Positions 8,354-14,958 of a stretch of 33,124 bases of DNA are shown here, piece by piece; the stretch's first letter is position 1; each line of letters starts with the position of its first letter. Position numbers and translations under genes: made by a program. Under the pieces are notes generated by a model. That model was not told the origin of the DNA. It saw only the letters and a list, made by a program, of their open reading frames with translations, and did no database searches. The DNA is taken from contig JAKEFM010000296.1 in NCBI GenBank assembly GCA_022616055.1, positions 1-33,124 on the forward strand, given 5' to 3'. The DNA comes from Planctomycetota bacterium (GTDB lineage Bacteria; Planctomycetota; UBA1135; JAKEFM01).

Positions 8354-9474
8354 GCTGGCGCGTCCCGTCCAAGGACTACGCCCTGCAGAACCGGGGCCTC
8401 CGGGACGAGCTGCTCCCGGCGCTGGAGCGGGTCCTCCTCGAGGAGGACCCGATCCTGGGGGAGGAGCTCGGGCGCTTCGAGCGGGAGTTCGCCGACTTCC
8501 TCCGCGTCCCCCACGTCGTGGGGGTCGGATCGGGGACGGACGCCCTCGTCCTCGCGCTGCGCGCCCTCGGCGTCGGCCCGGGGGACGAGGTCGTCGTCCC
8601 GGCCCACACCTTCGTCGCTTCCATCACGGCGGTAATGATGGCGGGCGCGCGGCCCCTCCTCGTCGACGTCGAGGAGGAGAGCGCCCTCCTCTCCCCGGCG
8701 GCGGCGGCGGCCGCGGCCGGCCCCCGGACGAAGGCGCTCCTCCCGGTCCACCTCTACGGCCGGCCGTGCGACGGCCCCGGCTTCGCGGCCCTCGCCCGGG
8801 GGCGCGGCCTCCTCCTCGTCGAGGACGCCGCGCAGGCGCACGGGGCGGAGCGCGGCGGGCGCCGGGCCGGCGCGTTCGGGGACGCCGGATGCTTCTCGTT
8901 CCATCCGAGCAAGAACCTCGGCGCCTTCGGGGACGGCGGCGCCGTCGCGGTCGCCCGCGAGGACCTCGCCGCCCGGATCCGGATCCTCCGGAACCTCGGC
9001 AAGTCGACGAAGGAGGACTTCGCCGAGGTCTCCGGGAACGCGAAGCTCGACACGCTCCAGGCCGCGATCCTGCGGGTGAAGCTCCGCCGCCTCGAGGCGG
9101 GGATCGCGAGGCGGGGGGCGATCGCGAGGCGATACCGGGAGCGGCTCTCCGGGGTGGGGGACCTCCGCCTCCCGCCTCCCGAAGCGGAGGGGTCGCGGGC
9201 GGCCTGGCACCTCTTCGTCGTGCGGACCGCCCGGCGGGAGGCGCTTCGCGCGCACCTCGCCTCGCGCGGGATCCGGGGAGGCGTGCACTATCCCGTCGCC
9301 CCTCACCTCCAGCCGGCGCTGCGACCGCTCGGCCACCGCGCGGGGGAGTTCCCCGTCGCCGAGAGGCTCGCCCGGGAGGTCCTCTCCCTGCCGATCTCGC
9401 CGGAGCTGACCGACGAGCAGATCGACCTCGTCGGCGAGGAGGTCGCCTCCTTCTTCGCGGGGGGGCGCCCGTGA
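8350..9474 (+). CDS. DegT/DnrJ/EryC1-type PLP aminotransferase
   Basis: This 374-residue protein is a pyridoxal-phosphate aminotransferase of the sugar/cyclitol class. Lys188 in SFHPSKNLGAFGDGG is the predicted Schiff-base lysine. Asp159 in LLVEDAAQAHG contacts the PLP ring nitrogen, and GSGTDAL at 60-66 binds the phosphate. HLYGRPCD and the WHLFVV strand also match the family. It transfers an amino group, usually from glutamate or glutamine, to a keto-sugar or keto-cyclitol. GTG 8350 overlaps the kinase stop by four bases, and its own TGA overlaps the next GTG. Members of this family make deoxyamino sugars, and also scyllo-inosamine-type aminocyclitols from products of sugar phosphate cyclases. 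The latter fits the divergent cyclase here, but substrate choice is inference. Confidence 0.93.
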   Translation: MSWRVPSKDYALQNRGLRDELLPALERVLLEEDPILGEELGRFEREFADFLRVPHVVGVGSGTDALVLALRALGVGPGDEVVVPAHTFVASITAVMMAGARPLLVDVEEESALLSPAAAAAAAGPRTKALLPVHLYGRPCDGPGFAALARGRGLLLVEDAAQAHGAERGGRRAGAFGDAGCFSFHPSKNLGAFGDGGAVAVAREDLAARIRILRNLGKSTKEDFAEVSGNAKLDTLQAAILRVKLRRLEAGIARRGAIARRYRERLSGVGDLRLPPPEAEGSRAAWHLFVVRTARREALRAHLASRGIRGGVHYPVAPHLQPALRPLGHRAGEFPVAERLAREVLSLPISPELTDEQIDLVGEEVASFFAGGRP

Positions 9475-10703
9475 GGAAGGTCGCGATCCTCGGCGGGTCC
9501 TCGGCCTTCACGCCCGCCCTCGTCCGCGACCTCGCGGCGGCCTCCGGGCCCCCGATCGATCTCGTCCTCTGGGGCCGGAGCGGGCCCCGGCTCGCCCTCG
9601 TGCGGCGCGCCTGCGAGCGATTCGTCGGGCAGGCCGCCCTCGCCCTGCGGGCGACGACGCGCCTCGAGGAGGCGATCGAGGGAGCGGAGGTCGTCGTGCA
9701 GCAGGTCCGGGTCGGCGGGGCGGCGGCGCGCGACCACGACGAGACCTTCCCCCTCCCCTCCGGCATCCCCGGGGACGAGGGAATCGGGCCCTCCGGTCTC
9801 GCCGCCGCGATCCGCTCGGCGCCGACGCTGCGCGCCCTCGCGGGCCCCATCCGCTCGCGCTCGCCGAGGGCGGCCGTCCTCAACCTCACGGCCCCCCTCG
9901 GGCCGACGACGGCGATCCTCCGGTCGGAGGGCATCGAGGCGTGGGGCGTGTGCGAGCTTCCGAAGACCACCCTCGCGAGGATCGACGGCGCGGTCCCGGG
10001 ACGGCGCTCCTTCGGCTACGCCGGCGTGAACCACCAGGGCTTCTTCCACGCGATCGAGGACGGAGGCGGCGATCGGACGCGGGAGGCCTTCGAGGCGGCG
10101 GCGGGGGAGTTCCCGCGGGAGGTGTTCGAGACGTTCGGCGCGGTGCCCCTCCGTCCGCTGCGAATCCTCCTCGACAAGAGGCGGGTCCTCGCGGAGCAGC
10201 GCGCCCGGCTGACCACGCGGGCGCGGGAGCTCTTCGCGCTCGCGACGCGCGTCTTCGACGAGATCGCGGCCGGGGAGTGGGAACAGGCGGCGGGCGCGAT
10301 CGCCGCGCGGCCGACTCCCTGGAACGCGAAGGGGCTCGTCCCGCTCCTCGTCGATCTCCTCGAGGGAGGCGCGGACCTCCACTTCCTGACGCTCCCGGCC
10401 GATGCGGCCTCGTTCCTCCCGGGCCTCCTCCTCGAGCAGGCCTGCCGGATCGAGGGGAGCCGGCCGAGACCTCTCCCGGTGCCGCCGCCTCCGCGGGAGG
10501 TCGCCCGCCTCCTCGAGCGGCTCCTCGAGTACGAGCGGCTCGCCCTCTCCGCTTCCCTCGACCCCTCCCCGGCGAACGTCGAGCGCGCGCTCCTCGCCCA
10601 CCCCCTCGTCCGGAGCCGGAGGACCGCGCGCGCCCTCGTCCCGCGCGTCCTCGAGCCGGTCGAGGAGTGGGAGCCCCTCGCCCCCCGGAGGGCCCTCGGG
10701 TGA
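9471..10703 (+). CDS. GH4-like NAD-dependent glycosidase/oxidoreductase
   Basis: This 410-residue protein resembles family 4 glycoside hydrolases (6-phospho-beta-glucosidase type). GH4 enzymes use NAD and a divalent metal to oxidise the sugar and eliminate the aglycone. Matches in order are a Rossmann start VAILGGSSAFTP (4-14), QQVRVGGxxxRDxDE (77-91), GIPGDEGIGPSG (98-109), NLTAP (138-142), GVCELP with Cys161, and GVNHQGFF with His188. Cys161 and His188 are the expected metal ligands. Some positions, such as VCELP for the usual LCN(V/I)P, are divergent. GTG 9471 overlaps the aminotransferase stop, and its own stop overlaps the following Nudix gene. Within this cluster it could act as a redox or elimination enzyme on an intermediate rather than as a catabolic glycosidase. 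That is inference. Confidence 0.82.
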   Translation: MRKVAILGGSSAFTPALVRDLAAASGPPIDLVLWGRSGPRLALVRRACERFVGQAALALRATTRLEEAIEGAEVVVQQVRVGGAAARDHDETFPLPSGIPGDEGIGPSGLAAAIRSAPTLRALAGPIRSRSPRAAVLNLTAPLGPTTAILRSEGIEAWGVCELPKTTLARIDGAVPGRRSFGYAGVNHQGFFHAIEDGGGDRTREAFEAAAGEFPREVFETFGAVPLRPLRILLDKRRVLAEQRARLTTRARELFALATRVFDEIAAGEWEQAAGAIAARPTPWNAKGLVPLLVDLLEGGADLHFLTLPADAASFLPGLLLEQACRIEGSRPRPLPVPPPPREVARLLERLLEYERLALSASLDPSPANVERALLAHPLVRSRRTARALVPRVLEPVEEWEPLAPRRALG

Positions 10704-11260
10704 ACGAGCGCGACTGGACCGTCCTCTCCCGGGAGGTCCTCTCCTCGAACCCCTGGTTCGAGGTCGTCAAGAGCCGGGTCGTGCGCCCCGACGGGAGCCC
10801 CTGCGACTACTTCGCCGTCGAGTTCCGCCGTCCGGCGGTCGGCATCGTCGCGCGCGACCGCGGGCGGGTCCTGCTCCTGCGGCAGTACCGGTTCCTCGTC
10901 GACCGGGTCGTCTGGGCGATCCCCTCCGGAGGGATCGAGCCGGGGGAGAGCCCCGAGGAGGCGGCGCGGCGCGAGCTGCGGGAGGAGGCGGCGCACGAGG
11001 CGGGCTCGCTCGTCCCGATCTTCCGGTACTTCCCCTCCTACGCGGCGACGACGCAGGAGTTCCACTGCTTCGAGGCGCGCGACCTCCTCCCCACCCGCGA
11101 GGCGATCGACCGCAACGAGGTCCGCGAGGTCCGCTGGTTCGAGGAGGCCGAGGTCGCCTCGATGCTCGACCGGGGGGAGATCGTCGACGGGCTCTCCCTG
11201 ACCCCGCTCCTGCGCCTCCTCGCCCCGCGCCTTGGCCCCTTTCCGAGGCCGGGCGGATAA
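10700..11260 (+). CDS. Nudix hydrolase, ADP-ribose/nucleotide-sugar pyrophosphatase type
   Basis: This 186-residue protein has a full Nudix box, GGIEPGESPEEAARRELREE (~78-97), with the catalytic REXXEE glutamates. The N-terminal SREVLSSNPWFEVVKSRVVR beta-domain and the LLLRQYRF segment are typical of NudF-like ADP-sugar pyrophosphatases. It should hydrolyse a nucleoside-diphosphate-linked compound to a phosphosugar and NMP. The GTG start overlaps the GH4-like stop by four bases. Eight bases separate its stop from the radical SAM start. It may be a housecleaning or regulatory enzyme for the nucleotide-activated product of this cluster, or a general ADP-ribose hydrolase. The sequence does not distinguish these. 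Confidence 0.88.
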   Translation: MNERDWTVLSREVLSSNPWFEVVKSRVVRPDGSPCDYFAVEFRRPAVGIVARDRGRVLLLRQYRFLVDRVVWAIPSGGIEPGESPEEAARRELREEAAHEAGSLVPIFRYFPSYAATTQEFHCFEARDLLPTREAIDRNEVREVRWFEEAEVASMLDRGEIVDGLSLTPLLRLLAPRLGPFPRPGG

Positions 11261-11268
11261 TCGCACCC

Positions 11269-12204
11269 ATGCGGCGGTTCGACCGCGAGACGGAGAGTTC
11301 CCGGGAGCGGGGACTCCTCGAGTCGCTCGCGGAGGGGAAGGGGCTCTCCGAGGTCCCCCCCTTCCCGCTCAAGGTGCAGGTCCAGACGAAGACGCTGTGC
11401 AACGCCGCCTGCACGATGTGCCCCTATCCCGTCGTCGAGGGCACCTTCGAGCACGGGGAGATGCCGCTCACGCTCTACGACCTCCTCCTCGGACAGCTCG
11501 AGGGGAAGGGGGTCGAGCGGCTCTCCCTCTTCCTCATGAACGAGCCCCTCCTCGATCGCCGGCTCCCCGAGTTCATCCGGCGGGCGAAGGCGAGGCTCCC
11601 CGGGACCGCGACGGTCATCTTCACGAACGGCTCGGCGCTGACCGAGCGCTGCGCCCGCGCGCTCCACGCCGCGGGCCTCGACGAGATCGACCTCTCCGTC
11701 CACGGCTTCGACAAGGCCGCCTACGAGTCGGTCATGGTCGGGCTCTCCTTCGAGCGGCTGCGGTCGAACCTCCGCCGCCTCCTCTCCCTCCGGCGCGCCG
11801 GGGAGCTGCCCGGCCTCAGCGTGAAGCTCGTCGCGGTCGACCTCGCCCAGGTCCTCGGGTCCCTCGAGGAGCGGGACCGCGACCTCTTCGCCGACGTCCT
11901 CGTCAAGGCGACGAGCAACGAGCGGGAGGCCGTGGGTGAAAGCTCGGGCCCCACGCCGCGCCGCCGGCCCTGCCAGCGCCCCTTCGTGAAGGCCTACGTC
12001 CTCCACAACGGGGACGTGGTCCTCTGCAACGTCGACTGGCGGCGCACGGTGATCCTCGGCAACGTCGCGCGCGAGCCCCTCGAGGAGATCTGGCGCAACG
12101 CCCGCTTCCGCGACCTCCGCCTCCAGCACCTCGGGGGGAACTTCGAGCGGGGACTCATCTGCGCGACGTGCGACTACCCCGCGGTGACGGAGGAGGACGA
12201 CTGA
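11269..12204 (+). CDS. Radical SAM protein with SPASM-like C-terminus
   Basis: This 311-residue protein has the radical SAM cluster motif CNAACTMC (Cys44, Cys48, Cys51), which binds the [4Fe-4S] cluster that cleaves S-adenosylmethionine. NEPLLD and FTNGSAL mark the following barrel strands, and LDEIDLSVHGFDKAAYESVM fits the substrate/SAM region. The C-terminus has further cysteines in PCQRPF, VVLCNVDWRR and LICATCDYP, with the LGNVxxEPLEEIWRN pattern of SPASM domains that hold auxiliary clusters. Such enzymes modify peptides, or oxidise or epimerise aminocyclitols (BtrN, NeoN type), among others. ATG 11269 is 8 bases after the Nudix stop. Given the aminotransferase and cyclase nearby, an aminocyclitol or amino-sugar substrate is attractive but unproven. 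Confidence 0.9.
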   Translation: MRRFDRETESSRERGLLESLAEGKGLSEVPPFPLKVQVQTKTLCNAACTMCPYPVVEGTFEHGEMPLTLYDLLLGQLEGKGVERLSLFLMNEPLLDRRLPEFIRRAKARLPGTATVIFTNGSALTERCARALHAAGLDEIDLSVHGFDKAAYESVMVGLSFERLRSNLRRLLSLRRAGELPGLSVKLVAVDLAQVLGSLEERDRDLFADVLVKATSNEREAVGESSGPTPRRRPCQRPFVKAYVLHNGDVVLCNVDWRRTVILGNVAREPLEEIWRNARFRDLRLQHLGGNFERGLICATCDYPAVTEEDD

Positions 12205-13160
12205 AGCTCGGCCTCTGCACCCAGGTCCTCTACGACCGCCCCCTCGACGAGGCGCTCGAGACCGCCGCGCGCCTCCGCTTCCAGGCGGTCGAGATCCCCG
12301 TCGCGCGCGGGAGCCCCCACGTCGACCTCGAGATGCTCCTCCAACCCGGAGCCGCCGAGGGGTTCTCCAGGAAGGTCGCCTCCCACGGCCTCGCCATCTC
12401 GGCCGTCTCGAACCACGCGGAGGGGCAGCTCGTCCTCGGTCCCCACCACCGCGACACCGACGCGATCTTCGAGGGGAGCCCGGAGGAGAAGGTCCGCCAC
12501 GGGACCGATCGCCTGATCCGCTCCGCCGAGCTCGCCTCGCGCCTCCAGGTGAACCTCGTCGTCGGGTTCTGCGGGTGCGAGGACTACTCGCGATGGTTCC
12601 CCTGGCCCGACCCGAAGGGGTGGGAGTCGATGGGCCCCGTCTTCGTCGAGCGGTGGGGGAGGATCCTCGACGCCTTCGACCGCCTCGGCGTGCGCTTCGC
12701 GATGGAGTGCCACCCGAAGGAGTTCGCCTACAACCTCGAGACGGCGGAGGAGACCGTCCGCCTCCTCGGCGGCCGCCGGACCTGGGGCTTCAACCTCGAT
12801 CCCGCCAATCTCCTCCTCGCGGGCGTCGACCCGGTCGTCTTCGCCCAATCCCTCGGCGACCGGATCCTCCACGTCCACGCGAAGGACGGCGAGCTGGTCC
12901 GCCACAACGCCGCCCGCTCGGGCCTCCTCGCCCACGGTCCCTGGGATCGCCGCGACCGCGGCTTCCGGTTCCGGATCCCCGGGTGGGGGGACGTCGACTG
13001 GAAGCGACTCCTGACCGAACTTCGCCTCGCCAGCTTCGAAGGGGTCCTCGCCGTCGAGCACGAGGACCCGACGATGTCGCGCCTCGACGGGCTCGTGAAG
13101 GCGCGCGACTTCCTTCGCCCCCTCCTCTTCGAGGGCCCCCGCGAGGCCCGTTGGTGGTGA
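12201..13160 (+). CDS. TIM-barrel sugar isomerase/epimerase-like protein (AP endonuclease 2 fold)
   Basis: This ~319-residue protein belongs to the xylose isomerase-like TIM-barrel superfamily. It starts KLGLCTQVLYDRPLDEALET. Likely metal-ligand elements along the barrel are MECHPKEF, FNLDPANLLLAG, ILHVHAKDGE and LAVEHEDP, the last carrying the usual strand-8 Glu. Relatives include inosose dehydratases/isomerases (IolE, IolI) and sugar epimerases. The start is unusual. The best-placed codon is CTG 12201, preceded by GGAGGAGG and overlapping the radical SAM TGA (CTGA), with no ATG, GTG or TTG at the family-typical position. GTG 12168 is the only upstream alternative and adds a non-family Arg/Gly-rich leader. 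Its stop overlaps the kinase start. Inosose chemistry is a precedent for acting on a cyclitol. Confidence 0.83.
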   Translation: MKLGLCTQVLYDRPLDEALETAARLRFQAVEIPVARGSPHVDLEMLLQPGAAEGFSRKVASHGLAISAVSNHAEGQLVLGPHHRDTDAIFEGSPEEKVRHGTDRLIRSAELASRLQVNLVVGFCGCEDYSRWFPWPDPKGWESMGPVFVERWGRILDAFDRLGVRFAMECHPKEFAYNLETAEETVRLLGGRRTWGFNLDPANLLLAGVDPVVFAQSLGDRILHVHAKDGELVRHNAARSGLLAHGPWDRRDRGFRFRIPGWGDVDWKRLLTELRLASFEGVLAVEHEDPTMSRLDGLVKARDFLRPLLFEGPREARWW

Positions 13161-13774
13161 GGCGCCGCCGCGCCGTCCTCCTCGCCGTCGAGGGGATCGA
13201 CGGGGCGGGGAAGTCGACCCACGTCGCCGCGCTCGCGCGGCTCCTCCGCGCCCGCGGCTTCCGCGTCGCCGTGCGCCGGCTCTACCGCCACGGCGCCTTC
13301 CACGAGACGGCCTGCGACGTCCTCCGCCTCGCGCTCCGGAGGCGCTCCAGGCGCCTCCTTCGCCTGGAGCGGCTCGTCCGCGTCCTCGACACCGTCGGCG
13401 TCTGGTTCCGCGAGGTCGAGCCCGAGCTCCTCCGCCGCGACTTCGTCCTCCTCGACCGCTCCCTCGAGACCCATGGGGCGGCCGCGCGCGGTCGCGGGAT
13501 CCCGGCCTCGTTCGCGGAGGTCTGGCTCCGCTCTCTGCCCCGGCCGGACGCGACGATCCTCCTCGACCTCCCGGTCCCCGCCGCCCTGGCGAGGATCCGG
13601 GCCCGACGGCGGCCCCGGGGTCCCGACGAGAGGGAGGCGATCCTCGGCCGGTGGCGCCGCCACTTCCTTTCCTGCGCGCGCCGGCGGGGATGGACGGTCC
13701 TCGACGCGCGCGCGGATCGCCGCGCGAACCGGGAGGCGATCGCGCGGCTCGCTCTCCGTTCCATCGCCTCGTGA
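13157..13774 (+). CDS. Thymidylate-kinase-like P-loop kinase
   Basis: This 205-residue protein has the P-loop EGIDGAGKST at about residues 12-21. A LLDRSLETHG segment corresponds to the DRY-like motif of dTMP kinases, and the RARRRPRGPDEREA lid region is Arg-rich. Residues between the P-loop and the DR motif (RRLYRHGAFHETACDVLRLA) do not closely match housekeeping Tmk. It may therefore phosphorylate another small molecule or be a divergent dTMP kinase. GTG 13157 overlaps the previous stop (GTGA), and its own stop overlaps the next GTG, so it belongs to the same transcript. In this context a kinase for a cluster intermediate is possible. Confidence 0.8.
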   Translation: MRRRRAVLLAVEGIDGAGKSTHVAALARLLRARGFRVAVRRLYRHGAFHETACDVLRLALRRRSRRLLRLERLVRVLDTVGVWFREVEPELLRRDFVLLDRSLETHGAAARGRGIPASFAEVWLRSLPRPDATILLDLPVPAALARIRARRRPRGPDEREAILGRWRRHFLSCARRRGWTVLDARADRRANREAIARLALRSIAS

Positions 13775-14577
13775 GTCGGTCGGTCGATCTCTTCCTCGGG
13801 GAGAATCCGGCCTCCTCCGTCGCCGACCTGACGGCCCTGCGTGCCCTCGCCGCGCTGCGCGGGAAGGTCCGTCACTCCGCGCCCCGGGTCCCGCGAGACC
13901 TGGCGGCTCCCCTGATCGCGGAGCAGATCGTGGAGACATGGAGGAGGCGACGGCCTCGCAGTCTTCGCCTGCCGCTCTGGCCCGAGGCCCTCGCCCGTGT
14001 TCCCGGATTCGGCGGCCGGGAAGAGGTCGAGGCGATCCTGCGCCACCTCCCCCCGCCTTCTCGGGTGCGGGTGCTGGACGGCGCCCCGCTCGGCAGTCTC
14101 GCGACCCTCTTCCCCGACTCGTGGAGGGCGCTCGCCCCTCGCTACGAGCGCGCGCTCCGCGACCTCGCCCGCGAGCGCCGCTGGGAGCCGATCGAGGTCG
14201 TGGACGCCTTCCTCCTCGACGGGGATCGGCTCCTCCTCGACCTCCGTCCCCGCAGCGCCCCTTGCTACGCCGGGATGTGGGACACGCCGGGGGGAAAGCT
14301 CGAGCCCGGCGAGGACATCGCGGGGGCGCTCCGCCGCGAACTCCGGGAGGAGATCGGGGTCTCCGCCAGGCGGACGACCGTCCTCCAGCGCATCGACCAC
14401 CGCGATTCGACATCCGGACGGCTCTTCCGTCACTGGCTGTGCGTGGTCCGGAGTTGGGACGGGCGGATCCGCGCGCGGGAGGGACAGACCCTCCGCTGGA
14501 TCCGGCTCCGCGAACTCCGGGCCCTTTCCCGGCTCAACCCGGTGGTCCGTCGCGCGTTCGAGGCGAGCCTCGTGTAG
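13771..14577 (+). CDS. Nudix hydrolase with unrecognised N-terminal domain
   Basis: This 268-residue protein has a C-terminal Nudix domain from about residue 145. Its box GGKLEPGEDIAGALRRELREE has the catalytic glutamates, and MWDTPGGK precedes it as in MutT/NudG-like enzymes. The N-terminal ~140 residues (starting VSRSVDLFLGENPASSVADL) contain helices and a LWPEALARVPGFGGREEVEA stretch, and I do not recognise the domain. The GTG start overlaps the kinase stop by four bases. The TAG stop ends the rightward arm. An imperfect CCTCCG...CGGAGG pair at 14578-14614 could be a weak terminator. It is the second Nudix gene in one operon, and its substrate is unknown. Confidence 0.82.
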   Translation: MSRSVDLFLGENPASSVADLTALRALAALRGKVRHSAPRVPRDLAAPLIAEQIVETWRRRRPRSLRLPLWPEALARVPGFGGREEVEAILRHLPPPSRVRVLDGAPLGSLATLFPDSWRALAPRYERALRDLARERRWEPIEVVDAFLLDGDRLLLDLRPRSAPCYAGMWDTPGGKLEPGEDIAGALRRELREEIGVSARRTTVLQRIDHRDSTSGRLFRHWLCVVRSWDGRIRAREGQTLRWIRLRELRALSRLNPVVRRAFEASLV

Positions 14578-14644
14578 CCTCCGACCGTCCGCGGCCGTGC
14601 CTCAGGCGCGGAGGTCAGATCTCGATGCGCCGGACAGGTTGCTC

Positions 14645-14658
14645 CAACTCCCCAGAAT
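14645..14658 (+). repeat. Left outer inverted block
   Basis: CAACTCCCCAGAAT occurs here and in exact inverted form at 17254-17267. The chance of a 14-base inverted match between two flanks of a few hundred bases is small. Confidence 0.75.
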
Positions 14659-14663
14659 GAAGA

Positions 14664-14708
14664 GGCTTTTACGGGCATCGCGCTCCGAGCGCGATGCACG
14701 ATAAAGCC
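14664..14708. repeat. Long imperfect hairpin at the left end of the element
   Basis: The inner stem is perfect: GCATCGCGCT (14675-14684) pairs with AGCGCGATGC (14688-14697) across a 3-base loop. An outer stem GGCTTT (14664-14669) pairs with AAAGCC (14703-14708). It lies between the outer and inner blocks. Hairpins near the ends are a usual feature of IS91-type origins and terminators. Confidence 0.7.
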
Positions 14709-14710
14709 CC

Positions 14711-14731
14711 TTGAACCAAACCGCTGAGCGG
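14711..14731 (+). repeat. Left inner inverted block with mini-hairpin
   Basis: It starts TTGAACCAAACCGCT and is followed by GAGCGG, so CCGC-TGA-GCGG can fold. It matches the inverted sequence at 17151-17171 at 18 of 21 positions, and the differences include the hairpin loop. Confidence 0.72.
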
Positions 14732-14958
14732 GTGCGGCTATGGGGATTGGTCGGCCGGCGGGCGCGATGGAGTCGGAGTGGCCGACTCGCTCGTCGACGG
14801 GGGAAGTCGCGTGAGTGCGACAGCGCGGGGTCGGACGATCGGCCCGTGGGCGGTCGGTCGCGTTCCTGCGCGAGTGGAGCCAGGATCGCAACGGAGTGTC
14901 CTCGCGCTCGGCGGTGCCGCGCCTCCGATCCCCCTGCGGGCTGTGATGCGCGTCGACA

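Larger units (their letters stand above)
14578..14958. other. Non-coding stretch at the left end of the IS91-like element
   Basis: No gene is seen here. The region holds the left outer and inner inverted blocks of the mobile element (14645-14658 and 14711-14731), a long hairpin between them (14664-14708), and a second small hairpin, GAGTCGG-CCGACTC (14770-14788). Base use is less extreme than in the flanking genes. Frames running through it give no recognisable protein. Confidence 0.6.
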
